In this document: piece by piece, positions 17,287-24,777 of the stretch
Position numbering within the stretch: the stretch's first letter is position 1
Layout: every line of letters begins with the position of its first letter
DNA from: Candidatus Fraserbacteria bacterium
Lineage (GTDB): Bacteria > Bipolaricaulota > Bipolaricaulia > RBG-16-55-9 > JAJCYT01
Length of the DNA: 64,000 nt
Reading direction: 5' to 3'
NCBI GenBank assembly: GCA_029262795.1
Contig: JAJCYT010000012.1
Coordinates: 124,001 to 188,000 of the forward strand
The notes under the pieces: model-generated
What the model was told of the DNA's origin: nothing
Databases searched by the model: none
Seen by the model: only the letters and a program-made list of their open reading frames with translations
Made by a program: the position numbers and the translations under genes

Positions 17287-17988
17287 ATGCAACCGGAACT
17301 GGAAGCGTTGCTTGCCATCCAGGACAAAGATTTGGAAATCCTTGAGGTCGAACGGAAGATCGAGCATCACAAGCGTCGTCGTCAGCAAATTCAGCAACAA
17401 TTGAATCAAGCCACAGAACGCCACGAAAAAATCCACGCCGACCTTGAAGAAAAAAAAATCGAAGGCCGAAAGCTTTCCGAAGAAGTCGACCATTTGGATG
17501 ACCACATTCGAGAGCAGGAACGCAAACTGGCCGAAGATATTGTCAGCTTTAAAGAAATTGACATCATCAAAGAAAGCATCGAACACGGGCACCAACATAT
17601 CAGCGATCTTGAAGAAAAAGCACTGGCTTTGTTGGATGAAATCGAAGTAGATGAAGATACCACCAAGGAAAAAGACGACACATACGCACAGCAAAAATCC
17701 AAATTTGATGCCGATATAGCTGAAAAAGAAAAAGAGATTGCAACGCAAGAGGATACAAAATCCGGCCTTCAAAAAGAACTGGATGACCTGTGGGCCGCGC
17801 TGCCCAGCCACCTGAAAGCCACTTACGAACGTCTGAAAAAAAACTTTTCAGATCCATTGGCCCGACTACAGGGAGTAAAATGTAGCGGCTGTCAGCTTCA
17901 ACTGAGTTCTCAAATGGTGCAGGATGTCAAATCAGCCATGTCATTGGTCCACTGTGAACATTGTTCAAGAATTCTTTATCAGCGATAG
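17287..17988 (+). CDS. Coiled-coil protein with C-terminal C4 zinc ribbon (zf-RING_7 family)
   Basis: This cytosolic protein has 233 residues. Residues about 1-185 form a long charged coiled coil (Glu/Lys/Gln heptads). The C terminus is a C4 zinc ribbon: CSGC, then 18 or so residues, then CEHC. This is the zf-RING_7/CT398-like architecture found in many bacteria, whose role is unclear. A GGAG ribosome-binding site precedes the ATG. Two genes downstream lies rnpB; neighbourhoods with RNA-processing genes are known for this family, but a functional link here is only an inference. Confidence 0.85.
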   Translation: MQPELEALLAIQDKDLEILEVERKIEHHKRRRQQIQQQLNQATERHEKIHADLEEKKIEGRKLSEEVDHLDDHIREQERKLAEDIVSFKEIDIIKESIEHGHQHISDLEEKALALLDEIEVDEDTTKEKDDTYAQQKSKFDADIAEKEKEIATQEDTKSGLQKELDDLWAALPSHLKATYERLKKNFSDPLARLQGVKCSGCQLQLSSQMVQDVKSAMSLVHCEHCSRILYQR

Positions 17989-18106
17989 GGTGGATGCAAG
18001 GTCATATCTCAAAGGGAAGCGTTTCCCTGATTTTCCATCTGTTATTACGTACAACGTAAATGAGGCACAAACCTCTTGAAAAGTTGATGTACGTTAAGGA
18101 AAGCAA

Positions 18107-18805
18107 ATGGAACACACAAACACACCTTTGGCCCAAATACTCTTTTGGGGATTTTTTCTGGCCATTTTGTTTTCCAGCACAATCTCAGTCCATGCTCAGA
18201 ACTTGCCACAACAAACAGGCGCCATCAATGATTACGCTGCCGTGTTGGGGGGCAAACCGCAACGTTCAGCGTTACAACAATCCATTGACCAGCTTCAGGA
18301 AAAATATCAGGTTTCTTTAATTTTGCTGTTCTCAGAGCGTGATCCCTTTGATGATCCAGAACGCTATGCCGCCGAAATCCGTCATGCTTGGAACATCGAC
18401 GGCTCAAGAGCCATCTTCGGCATGTTTTTGGAAGACACGCCAAATTGGTCACTCCATCTCTGGGCAGGCACTGAGCTTCAGGGTTTTTTGCCATATGCAG
18501 TAAGAACCAATCTGGAAAAACAAATCAACACGGCGGCCCAGCGTGGTCGCATCCGACCCGCCTCCCAGCAACTGGGGCAAACCCTGCTTGATCTTTTTGA
18601 AAAAGGCGTGGTCAGCGTTTCATCTAAAAATTCTGAATCCAACTGGTTTACGCCCACCGCCTTCACCTTTTCTGGCTTGATGATGTTTTGGGGATTTTTG
18701 CGATGGGTCAGATCGTATTGCCCACACTGCGTCAAACGCCTTCACCAAACGCGTCGACGTGGTAAAAAATTGCGACACTGCCCAAACTGTGGGTACAATC
18801 GATAA
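18107..18805 (+). CDS. TPM-domain membrane protein with C-terminal zinc-ribbon-like end
   Basis: The product is 232 residues with an N-terminal signal or anchor (about 10-28). A TPM (DUF477) domain follows, with INDYAAVL near its start and an internal strand-helix repeat (VSLILLFSERDPF, SRAIFGMFLEDTPNW). A membrane segment lies near residues 183-195 (FTFSGLMMFWGFL). The tail has two CxxC pairs (CPHC and CPNC) like a small zinc ribbon. TPM proteins act in membrane protein processing, such as photosystem II repair in plants, but bacterial roles are mostly unknown. The last 35 bases of the gene also contain the rnpB promoter. Confidence 0.85.
   Translation: MEHTNTPLAQILFWGFFLAILFSSTISVHAQNLPQQTGAINDYAAVLGGKPQRSALQQSIDQLQEKYQVSLILLFSERDPFDDPERYAAEIRHAWNIDGSRAIFGMFLEDTPNWSLHLWAGTELQGFLPYAVRTNLEKQINTAAQRGRIRPASQQLGQTLLDLFEKGVVSVSSKNSESNWFTPTAFTFSGLMMFWGFLRWVRSYCPHCVKRLHQTRRRGKKLRHCPNCGYNR
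18770..18799 (+). promoter_or_regulatory. Sigma70-type promoter of rnpB inside the TPM gene
   Basis: TTGCGA (18770-18775) and TACAAT (18794-18799) are separated by 18 bases. A start 7-9 bases after the -10 falls at 18806-18808, exactly where the P1 helix of RNase P RNA begins. Both boxes lie in the coding sequence of the TPM gene's zinc-ribbon end. Confidence 0.7.
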
Positions 18806-18807
18806 CG

Positions 18808-19143
18808 GAGAGGGTCAGAGGGTCGCAGCAAATGTTTTACATTTGTTGAGGAAAGTCCGGACTCCTCAGGGCAGGCTGCTGAGCTGACGCTCAGACGGAG
18901 CGATCCGTGCATGGCGCAACAGAAAACAAACCGCCTACCTTGGTAGGTAAGGGTGAAACGGTGGGGTAAGAGCCCACCGCCCCAGCCGCAAGGTGCGGGG
19001 GCATGGTGCCACCAGCCGGAGCAAGGCCAAATAGGCAGGCGTTTGAAGGCGGCCCGCTTAATCGCCGTCTGCGGGTAGGCCGCAAAGATGGATGACTCTC
19101 ACTTGATTTCGATCAAGCACAGAATCCGGCTTATGACCCTCTC
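18808..19143 (+). ncRNA. rnpB: RNase P RNA, bacterial type A
   Basis: This is the catalytic RNA that matures tRNA 5' ends. The conserved GAGGAAAGTCCGGACTC block lies at 18848-18864. The central AGGGTGAAACGGTG block with GTAAGAGCCCACCG follows, and CACAGAATCCGGCTTAT is near the 3' end. Helix P1 pairs GAGAGGGTCA (18808-18817) with TGACCCTCTC (19134-19143). The length of about 336 nt fits a short type A RNA. It begins 2 bases after the stop codon of the TPM gene. Confidence 0.97.
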
Positions 19144-19149
19144 TTTTTT
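19134..19149 (+). terminator. T-run terminating rnpB
   Basis: The 3' strand of P1 (TGACCCTCTC) runs directly into TTTTTT, so the P1 helix or its end and the T-run probably act as the transcription stop of rnpB. Confidence 0.6.
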
Positions 19150-19270
19150 ACTTCTCTACTTAACAAAGAATTAAGAAACCCACCTGATCCCACATAAACC
19201 AACACCCAACCCATTTGTCAAACCTCGAAGAAAGTCGAATTCTGTTGCATTTGGCTAACAAAAAAATAAC

Positions 19271-19290
19271 GAATATGATGTAACATATTC
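19271..19290. promoter_or_regulatory. Inverted repeat upstream of the small membrane peptide
   Basis: GAATATG (19271-19277) and CATATTC (19284-19290) form a perfect 7-bp inverted repeat around ATGTAA, 20 bases before the start of the 25-codon ORF. It could be an operator. There is no T-run. Confidence 0.4.
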
Positions 19291-19309
19291 TAGTTATTGA
19301 AAGGCAAAC

Positions 19310-19387
19310 ATGGATATAACATTCTTACTCATTTTAGGTGCCGTGGTTCTGGTTGCTCTTGTGGTGTTGTTTGTTGTGCTTGCTTGA
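19310..19387 (+). CDS. Putative 25-residue single-span membrane peptide
   Basis: ATG at 19310 opens a 25-codon frame ending in TGA. The peptide is MDIT followed by an almost continuous run of Leu, Val, Ile and Phe, so it would span the membrane once. GAAAGG stands about 6 bases before the ATG. The ORF occupies the gap between rnpB and the FG-GAP gene. It is compatible with known classes of small inner-membrane proteins, but a role cannot be named, and chance cannot be excluded for so short a frame. Confidence 0.5.
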   Translation: MDITFLLILGAVVLVALVVLFVVLA

Positions 19388-19448
19388 TATTTTTATGAGC
19401 AATTTGGTTTTTTCGCTATAGCGAATATTTTTGAAATCAATTCTAATC

Positions 19449-20738
19449 ATGGAAAAAGATAATCAAAATGGTTTTATCTCGCTTGTTATTTTGTTGTTGC
19501 CTGCCATGGTTATGGTTGCTGTTTTAGTTTTTATTGAACCAGCTTATGAGAGAATCGTTTTGTTTTTCCAGGGTGTTTCTCCCAGCATTTCGCTTGATAT
19601 GGTATTTCTTAGCGAAGATAAAGGGAAAATTTGCTACGGTGATGGCTCACTCAGACCCGTTTGCCAAACCATTAATGAAGGCGGGTCAGATATTTCCCTG
19701 GGAGATTTCAATGAAGATGAACGTCAAGATATTATTATCACCAATTTTTCAAATGGCCATCGTCTTTGTTTGAATTTAGAGCAAAGTTTTGACTGCACCG
19801 ACATTTTACCTCCAGAAGATTTTGATGAAGAAGAATTGAGAGGACATATCGCTGTCGCTGACACCAATGAAGATCAACACTTGGACTTGATATTTGCAAA
19901 TAATAAGCACCCTAATATGGTCTGCCTCGGTGATGGTAATGCTAACTTTTCTTGCTCGAATCTTTCCCAAGATATAGGCGAAAGTTACCACGTGGCACTA
20001 GATGACATTGATCAGGATGGAAACATTGACGCTATTTTTTCTACAGTGGGTTTTCAAAACCGACTCTGTTTTGGAGATGGAATTGGAAAATTCATTTGTA
20101 AGGAAATCGAATTTTCAGAAGAAACATGCTTGAGCTACAATGTGCTTGGCAAATGTATAGATGAAGACTTATGGGTAACTCTTGAAACTGATTTAGGAGA
20201 TATCAATGGAGACACTTTTATTGATATAGTAAATGTATACACTCAAGCTGTAAGCTGCTTGAACCTAGAAGAAAAATTCCATTGTTCTTTGGTTCTCTCT
20301 AAAAATGCGGACAAATTTAATTTTGGCAGAACAAATGATGTTAGATTGGGTGATTTCAATAAAGATGGGTATTTGGATGCTGTTTTTTCACGTTTACCTG
20401 ATGAAGACGAAGATGCCAAAACGGTTACACGTTATACAAGAAAGTGGCCTGGTTACAACAAAATTTGCCTTGGAGATGGCACAGGCGCATTTTCCTGTAA
20501 CGATATCAGCAAAGTTGCAAACGATTCTCACGGACTAGATGTTGGTGATTTGAATGGTGATGGCAACTTGGATGTGATTTTTGCCAATCAATACAAACCT
20601 ATGAAATTAGTTAATCTCGATGATAGCAATCAAGTTTGTTTCGGCAAAGGCAATGGTACATTCCATTGCATCAATATGGGGAGAGACTCTCAAGCTGTAG
20701 TCATTGGTGAATTGGGTGACCCTAAGCCTCCTAAATAA
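19449..20738 (+). CDS. Membrane-anchored FG-GAP/VCBS-like repeat protein with paired cysteines
   Basis: The product is 429 residues from the ATG at 19449; an alternative start lies 6 codons upstream, and neither has a good ribosome-binding site. One hydrophobic segment (about residues 10-30) anchors it, with the rest outside the cytoplasm. The body is a series of about seven FG-GAP-type calcium-binding units with DxNxDGxxD loops, such as GDLNGDGNLDVIFAN. Each is followed by a C-x-GDG-x3-F-x-C hairpin, such as CLGDGTGAFSC. The paired Cys suggest one disulfide per blade of a beta-propeller. A likely surface or adhesive role is inferred from fold only. Confidence 0.8.
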   Translation: MEKDNQNGFISLVILLLPAMVMVAVLVFIEPAYERIVLFFQGVSPSISLDMVFLSEDKGKICYGDGSLRPVCQTINEGGSDISLGDFNEDERQDIIITNFSNGHRLCLNLEQSFDCTDILPPEDFDEEELRGHIAVADTNEDQHLDLIFANNKHPNMVCLGDGNANFSCSNLSQDIGESYHVALDDIDQDGNIDAIFSTVGFQNRLCFGDGIGKFICKEIEFSEETCLSYNVLGKCIDEDLWVTLETDLGDINGDTFIDIVNVYTQAVSCLNLEEKFHCSLVLSKNADKFNFGRTNDVRLGDFNKDGYLDAVFSRLPDEDEDAKTVTRYTRKWPGYNKICLGDGTGAFSCNDISKVANDSHGLDVGDLNGDGNLDVIFANQYKPMKLVNLDDSNQVCFGKGNGTFHCINMGRDSQAVVIGELGDPKPPK

Positions 20739-20782
20739 TCCTTCACCCTATCCAAACCTCTACTCAAATTGAAAAATGAGCC

Positions 20783-20788
20783 TATAAT
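20783..20788 (+). promoter_or_regulatory. Candidate -10 box (TATAAT) for the copper monooxygenase operon
   Basis: A consensus TATAAT lies about 42 bases before the TTG start at 20830. No good -35 was found at 16-18 bases upstream, so the promoter may be activator-dependent or the match may be chance. Confidence 0.35.
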
Positions 20789-20829
20789 TAAGTACACCTG
20801 ATTTTCAAAGCACACTAAAGGAGTCTGTC

Positions 20830-21951
20830 TTGATTCGTAAGTTTGCATTGTTGCTTGCCATTATCTTTTCATTTGCTGCGGTGGATGGTGTGAGCCAGGA
20901 CCCGCTTTTGCTCTCACTTTCCATGAACGAACCTTATATGCCTAACACAGAGTTTCGTGACGATTACCGTTGTTTCCTGGTTGATCCTGAATTGGCTGAT
21001 GATGTGATGGTGAAAGCCTATAACATCGAACCAGGCTTGGAAGAAATTGTGCATCATGTGGTGCTGTATGTGGCTGGCCCAACCTCTGTACCTGGAGCCG
21101 TTGCAGCCGATGAGGCCGATCCTGGTCCTGGCTGGACGTGCTTTGGTGGTCCTGGCATCATCAACGGAGAAGGCGTCGAAGCCATCTTGCAGATTGGGCG
21201 CGACTTTTCCCGAAGCCTTGGCACTTGGATTCCTGGCAGTAACCAGTCGATTTATCCAACGGGCACAGGCAAACCCTTTGAAGCAGGTTCTCAATTGGTG
21301 ATGCAGGTTCACTACAACCTGCAAGGCATCGACCCTTCTCAGGTTCGGCCCGACCTTAGCAGCGCGAAACTCACGCTGAGCGAACCAGGAGAACAACTGG
21401 AAAGTTTGCGCTTCCGTGGCTTGATCGCGCCGGTTGAATTGCGATGTCCAGGGCCGTATCCACAGAACCGCAACGACCCCTGCCATCGTGATTATGCATT
21501 GAGTCAAGTGAATCTTCCTGGCGTGGCGGACATCGTTCATGTGGAATGCAGTTCCAATCCAAATGATTTTATTGAGCGAGATATCGGTTTCGGCGATGCA
21601 CAGGAATTTTCCTGTACCGTATTGAATGGAAGCCAAGGCTTGATTCTCGGCGTGTTTAACCACATGCATTTGCGAGGCCGATCCATCACTATCGAATTGA
21701 ATCCGAACACACCCAGTTACCAAATGTTGCACCACAACCCCGCCTGGAATTTCAACAACCAAGAAGGTGTGTGGTTTGAGGAGCCAGTTCAAATGAATTT
21801 CGGCGACCTACTCAAAGTCACCTGCGTGTTTGACAACAGTGGATCAGTCCTCGGCCCCGATGGTCAGCCACTGGAACCCCGCTTCGTCACTTGGGGTGAA
21901 GGCACAACCGATGAAATGTGCCTGGGTGGCATCCACTGGATTCGCAACTAA
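20830..21951 (+). CDS. Secreted PHM/DBM-like type II copper, ascorbate-dependent monooxygenase
   Basis: The product is 373 residues with a signal peptide (about 1-22). All ligands of the two uncoupled copper sites of peptidylglycine and dopamine monooxygenases appear to be present: CuH His75-His76 (EEIVHHVVLY) and His161 (MQVHYN), and CuM His278 and His280 (HMH) with Met363 in the family's DEMC motif. Such enzymes hydroxylate an aliphatic C-H bond using O2 and ascorbate; the bacterial substrates are largely unknown. The start is TTG, supported by AAGGAG 7 bases before it and by the signal peptide. It leads an operon with a SnoaL-like protein and a Rieske oxygenase. Confidence 0.85.
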   Translation: MIRKFALLLAIIFSFAAVDGVSQDPLLLSLSMNEPYMPNTEFRDDYRCFLVDPELADDVMVKAYNIEPGLEEIVHHVVLYVAGPTSVPGAVAADEADPGPGWTCFGGPGIINGEGVEAILQIGRDFSRSLGTWIPGSNQSIYPTGTGKPFEAGSQLVMQVHYNLQGIDPSQVRPDLSSAKLTLSEPGEQLESLRFRGLIAPVELRCPGPYPQNRNDPCHRDYALSQVNLPGVADIVHVECSSNPNDFIERDIGFGDAQEFSCTVLNGSQGLILGVFNHMHLRGRSITIELNPNTPSYQMLHHNPAWNFNNQEGVWFEEPVQMNFGDLLKVTCVFDNSGSVLGPDGQPLEPRFVTWGEGTTDEMCLGGIHWIRN

Positions 21952-21956
21952 CTCTC

Positions 21957-22391
21957 ATGTCCAACACTGATCTCAAACAAACGTTGTCTGATTTCATGGA
22001 AGCGATTTGGAATCAAGGCGACTTTGATCAAATCGAAACTTTTGTCGCCCCAGAGTACACAATCCGTCACGATCCAGGCGATCAGTGGGAGGGACAAACA
22101 CTTGATCATGCCACCTTTAAGAAACGTGTCCAATACTCTCGAAATGCGTTTCCTGATCTAAAATTCACGATCCTCGACATGGTGGCTGAAGGCAATAAAG
22201 TCACAGCCAGTTGGACGATGAGTGGTACTCAACAAGGTGAGCTTGCAGGTGCGCCAGCTTCAGGGCGGCCACTCAACACCACGGGCATCACCATTTATGA
22301 TTTTGAAAACGGCAAAGTGCGCGGGCATTGGCAGGCGTACGATCGACTCACCGCCGTGGCACAATTAGGATTACTGGAAAACCTCGGATGA
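21957..22391 (+). CDS. SnoaL-like (NTF2-fold) protein, ester cyclase group
   Basis: The product is 144 residues with the SnoaL-like pattern: an N-terminal helix (FMEAIWNQGDFDQIE), VAPEYTIRHDP, RNAFPDLKFTI and a C-terminal HWQAYDRL strand. Members include polyketide cyclases and many unassigned small-molecule binding or isomerising proteins. It begins 5 bases after the copper monooxygenase stop and overlaps the Rieske gene by ATGA. The in-frame Met at 21918 overlaps the monooxygenase gene and is rejected. A role on the product of one of the two oxygenases is an inference. Confidence 0.85.
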   Translation: MSNTDLKQTLSDFMEAIWNQGDFDQIETFVAPEYTIRHDPGDQWEGQTLDHATFKKRVQYSRNAFPDLKFTILDMVAEGNKVTASWTMSGTQQGELAGAPASGRPLNTTGITIYDFENGKVRGHWQAYDRLTAVAQLGLLENLG

Positions 22392-23359
22392 TCAATGACC
22401 TTGTGCTGATTAATGATTGGCACCCCGTTGCCAATATGCAACAACTTCATGATAAAAAACTGATGAGCATTCGCCTGCTTGGTGAAGATGTTTTGGTCTG
22501 GTCTTCACAGGGACGAATTTACGCATGGCAGGATTTATGCATCCATCGAGGCACCAAACTGTCCCTGGGCGAAATTGTCGATGGCGACAAAGTGCAATGC
22601 CCCTATCACGGGTGGACATACAACACGGAAGGTCGATGCGTCCACATCCCTGCCCACCCTGAACAAACACCACCAGACAAAGCGGTAGTAAAAACGTATC
22701 AGGCTCAAGAAAGATATGGATTTATCTGGGTCACATTGGGCAAACCTGAGCATGACATCGCACCGTTTCCAGAGTGGGATAATGACGCATATCGAAAGAT
22801 TCTTTGCGGGCCTTATACAATGGATGCTTGTGGTACACGCATCGTGGAAAACTTTCTCGACATCGGTCATTTTCCATTCGTCCACGAAGGGATTTTGGGC
22901 GTGAAAGAACGCCCTGAAATTGAAGATTATGAATCTGAAATCACACCTGAAGGTGTATTGTCCAAAGGCGTAAAGGTCTATCAGCCAGATCCATACGGTA
23001 CGGGCCTAGGCGACACGGTGGCCTACACGTATCGGGCCATACGTCCATTGACCGCGTATTTGCTCAAGGAATCAGATGGCCCCAGTTTTTCAATTCTACT
23101 CACCATCACACCCCATGAAACCGTGGGAAGCACCGCCTGGATGTGGATGGCCATGAACTACGGCCACGATCTTCCAGAAAATGAATTGATTGCCTGGCAG
23201 GATGAAATTTTTGAGCAGGATCGCCCCATCGTCGAATCTCAACGGCCCGAATTGTTACCTCTGGATTTGCAAGCCGAACTCCACCTCAACTCAGACCGCA
23301 CTGCCATCTCCTATCGAAAATGGCTTAATGAGATGGGGCTTACTTTTGGCACGGCTTAG
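22388..23359 (+). CDS. Rieske non-heme iron oxygenase, large subunit
   Basis: This oxygenase component has 323 residues. The Rieske [2Fe-2S] site is complete: Cys51 and His53 (CIH) and Cys71 and His74 (CPYHGW). The mononuclear iron site has His161 and His166 with the bridging Asp158 in DIGHFPFVH. Overall similarity is to the VanA/phenylpropionate-dioxygenase-like single-chain group. No reductase gene is adjacent, so electrons must come from elsewhere. The start at 22388 overlaps the SnoaL stop by ATGA; the longer frame from 22328 is rejected. The 3' end overlaps the opposing GNAT gene by 4 bases. Confidence 0.92.
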   Translation: MINDLVLINDWHPVANMQQLHDKKLMSIRLLGEDVLVWSSQGRIYAWQDLCIHRGTKLSLGEIVDGDKVQCPYHGWTYNTEGRCVHIPAHPEQTPPDKAVVKTYQAQERYGFIWVTLGKPEHDIAPFPEWDNDAYRKILCGPYTMDACGTRIVENFLDIGHFPFVHEGILGVKERPEIEDYESEITPEGVLSKGVKVYQPDPYGTGLGDTVAYTYRAIRPLTAYLLKESDGPSFSILLTITPHETVGSTAWMWMAMNYGHDLPENELIAWQDEIFEQDRPIVESQRPELLPLDLQAELHLNSDRTAISYRKWLNEMGLTFGTA

Positions 23360-23814
23360 AAAGAGTATTTGAGTACCAGTTCCTCGCCCTCGTATTTACC
23401 AGTCGAAACAAAGCCTAGTTTTTCGTAAAAAGGAATGGGGCTGTTGTCACCGGGGACCGCGCTGACCATCAGTTCATTTGCTTCTGGAATTTTTTGAATA
23501 TAATCAATCAACCAACGAACCGCATATGCACCGAAGCTCATCCGCTGATGATCGGCATCTATCATTAGACGCCAGAGAAAGTATTCTTTCTCTTCAGTAT
23601 TTTCCGCCCACATCATAAAGCCGACAGGGGTCTCATCGGCGTAAATACCTCGAAATCGGGCATTCTTGGAGAAGTACGCCTGAGCAATCGAAATGGAATT
23701 TTCAGCCACCAAATTGCGTTGATCCTTTGCCACTTTCATTTTCAAAAAAGGTCGTAACGTATCCTCAGTAATTTCTTTCAGGCTGACAACACTGTCCTTG
23801 GTCACAGTTGTCAT
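23356..23814 (-). CDS. GNAT-family N-acetyltransferase, BltD/SpeG-like
   Basis: The product is 152 residues. It resembles diamine or spermine/spermidine acetyltransferases: SLKEITEDTLRPFLKMKV, then QRNLVAENSISIAQAYF, the VGFMMWAENTEE strand and YFLWRLMIDADHQRMSFGAYAV, which carries the acetyl-CoA pyrophosphate loop (here Q-R-M-S-F-G, a variant of Q/R-x-x-G-x-G). The C-terminal NSPIPFYEKLGFVSTG is typical for GNAT. AAAGGATGCT precedes the ATG. The polyamine substrate is inferred from similarity to BltD only. Confidence 0.85.
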   Translation of the reverse strand: MTTVTKDSVVSLKEITEDTLRPFLKMKVAKDQRNLVAENSISIAQAYFSKNARFRGIYADETPVGFMMWAENTEEKEYFLWRLMIDADHQRMSFGAYAVRWLIDYIQKIPEANELMVSAVPGDNSPIPFYEKLGFVSTGKYEGEELVLKYSF

Positions 23815-23889
23815 AGCATCCTTTCAATCGTCAATACAAAAAAGATTGGAAACCACTTTAGGAATCAAGGGGATTTTCGTCAAACCGAT

Positions 23890-24237
23890 TTAAAGGTTCT
23901 TGTACTCGTCAGAAAAAGGGCCAAAATAAAATGCGTGGCCTTCGCATTCGATGCCAGAATTGGGTGGGACTTTTTCTCCTGGTGTTACAGGCAGTGTGGA
24001 AAACCCTGGGTATTTATTTAAAAGATCCTGACCATTGATGCCAGTAATAAGTTCCACATACACATCGCTTTCATGCGGCAGTATGGACCATTCCTTAGCC
24101 ATACAATCACAGTCTTCAAGCGCCATAGATTCTTCCCAATTTTGACGTAACACCAGCCAATTCAATAAATCCTTGAGGGAATTTAGCGCAGTAGGATTTG
24201 AAAAGTCATCCTTAAATAATGAGGTAATTTGACTCAT
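23890..24237 (-). CDS. Small protein of unknown function downstream of hicAB
   Basis: The product is 115 residues, probably cytosolic. No family is recognised. It contains an acidic, Cys-containing stretch (EDCDCMAKEW) and a Pro/Gly-rich C-terminal part. AAGGAAAAC precedes the ATG. It lies 14 bases after hicB on the same strand, so it is likely in the same operon. It may be a passenger or an unrelated gene. Confidence 0.6.
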   Translation of the reverse strand: MSQITSLFKDDFSNPTALNSLKDLLNWLVLRQNWEESMALEDCDCMAKEWSILPHESDVYVELITGINGQDLLNKYPGFSTLPVTPGEKVPPNSGIECEGHAFYFGPFSDEYKNL

Positions 24238-24251
24238 GTTTTCCTTTTTAT

Positions 24252-24458
24252 CTATGCTTCAATATATTCACAAAGCGTGGTGGCAAGAGGGGGCGCCATA
24301 CCATCTTCGCGCAAGCCTTCCAAGTGAAACTGAATAGCTTCACGGATGTTTTGATGTACTTCTTCCAGTGTTTCACCTGTACTCACACACCCTGGCAAAT
24401 CTGGAACATAGGCAGAAAAATTTGTTTCTACTTGTTCAATCACAATGGCATAACGCAT
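24252..24458 (-). CDS. hicB: HicB-family antitoxin
   Basis: The product is 68 residues and shows the HicB partial RNase H-like fold: YAIVIEQVETNFSAYVPDLPGC, then a T-x-EE-x3-N-x-x-EAI helix (TLEEVHQNIREAI). HicB neutralises HicA by blocking its active site. This is a short HicB without a C-terminal DNA-binding domain; regulation of its own promoter may need other residues. It follows hicA by 7 bases and has a GAGG ribosome-binding site. Confidence 0.92.
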   Translation of the reverse strand: MRYAIVIEQVETNFSAYVPDLPGCVSTGETLEEVHQNIREAIQFHLEGLREDGMAPPLATTLCEYIEA

Positions 24459-24465
24459 GGTTACC

Positions 24466-24651
24466 TCATTTTAAGCCTGCTTGCTTTAAGATACTATTAA
24501 GTGTTCCTGGAGGAAGTTCATGTGAAAGCTTTCCAGGAACCGTGACACGTCCAGGCTTTTGAAGGTGCTTATATTGTCGATGACTGCCTTTGGTTTTTAC
24601 CAAATACCAACCATCTTTTTCGATCTGTTCGATAACTTCTTTCACCTTCAT
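24466..24651 (-). CDS. hicA: HicA-family mRNA interferase toxin
   Basis: The product is 61 residues, with the dsRBD-like fold typical of HicA. The catalytic His24 is in GSHRQYKH, and the C-terminal PPGTLNSILKQAG helix is diagnostic. HicA cuts mRNA and tmRNA when not bound by HicB. The order toxin then antitoxin is the usual one for hicAB. No clear Shine-Dalgarno sequence precedes the ATG, which could keep toxin translation low. Confidence 0.92.
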   Translation of the reverse strand: MKVKEVIEQIEKDGWYLVKTKGSHRQYKHLQKPGRVTVPGKLSHELPPGTLNSILKQAGLK

Positions 24652-24777
24652 AATTTATTATATTCAATTTTTTGAAGGATGCACAGATCACAGCTATCAA
24701 AATAAGTTGGTTTTCACCTCAAAATTTCCTTACCCTAGAGTGGCTTCATGAGATAGGCAAAAATAGGAGGCAGACAC

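Noticed and set aside
20914..21792. 292-residue minus-strand frame opposite the copper monooxygenase
   Set aside because: The plus-strand gene has a full set of copper ligands and a signal peptide; the antisense frame shows no domain.
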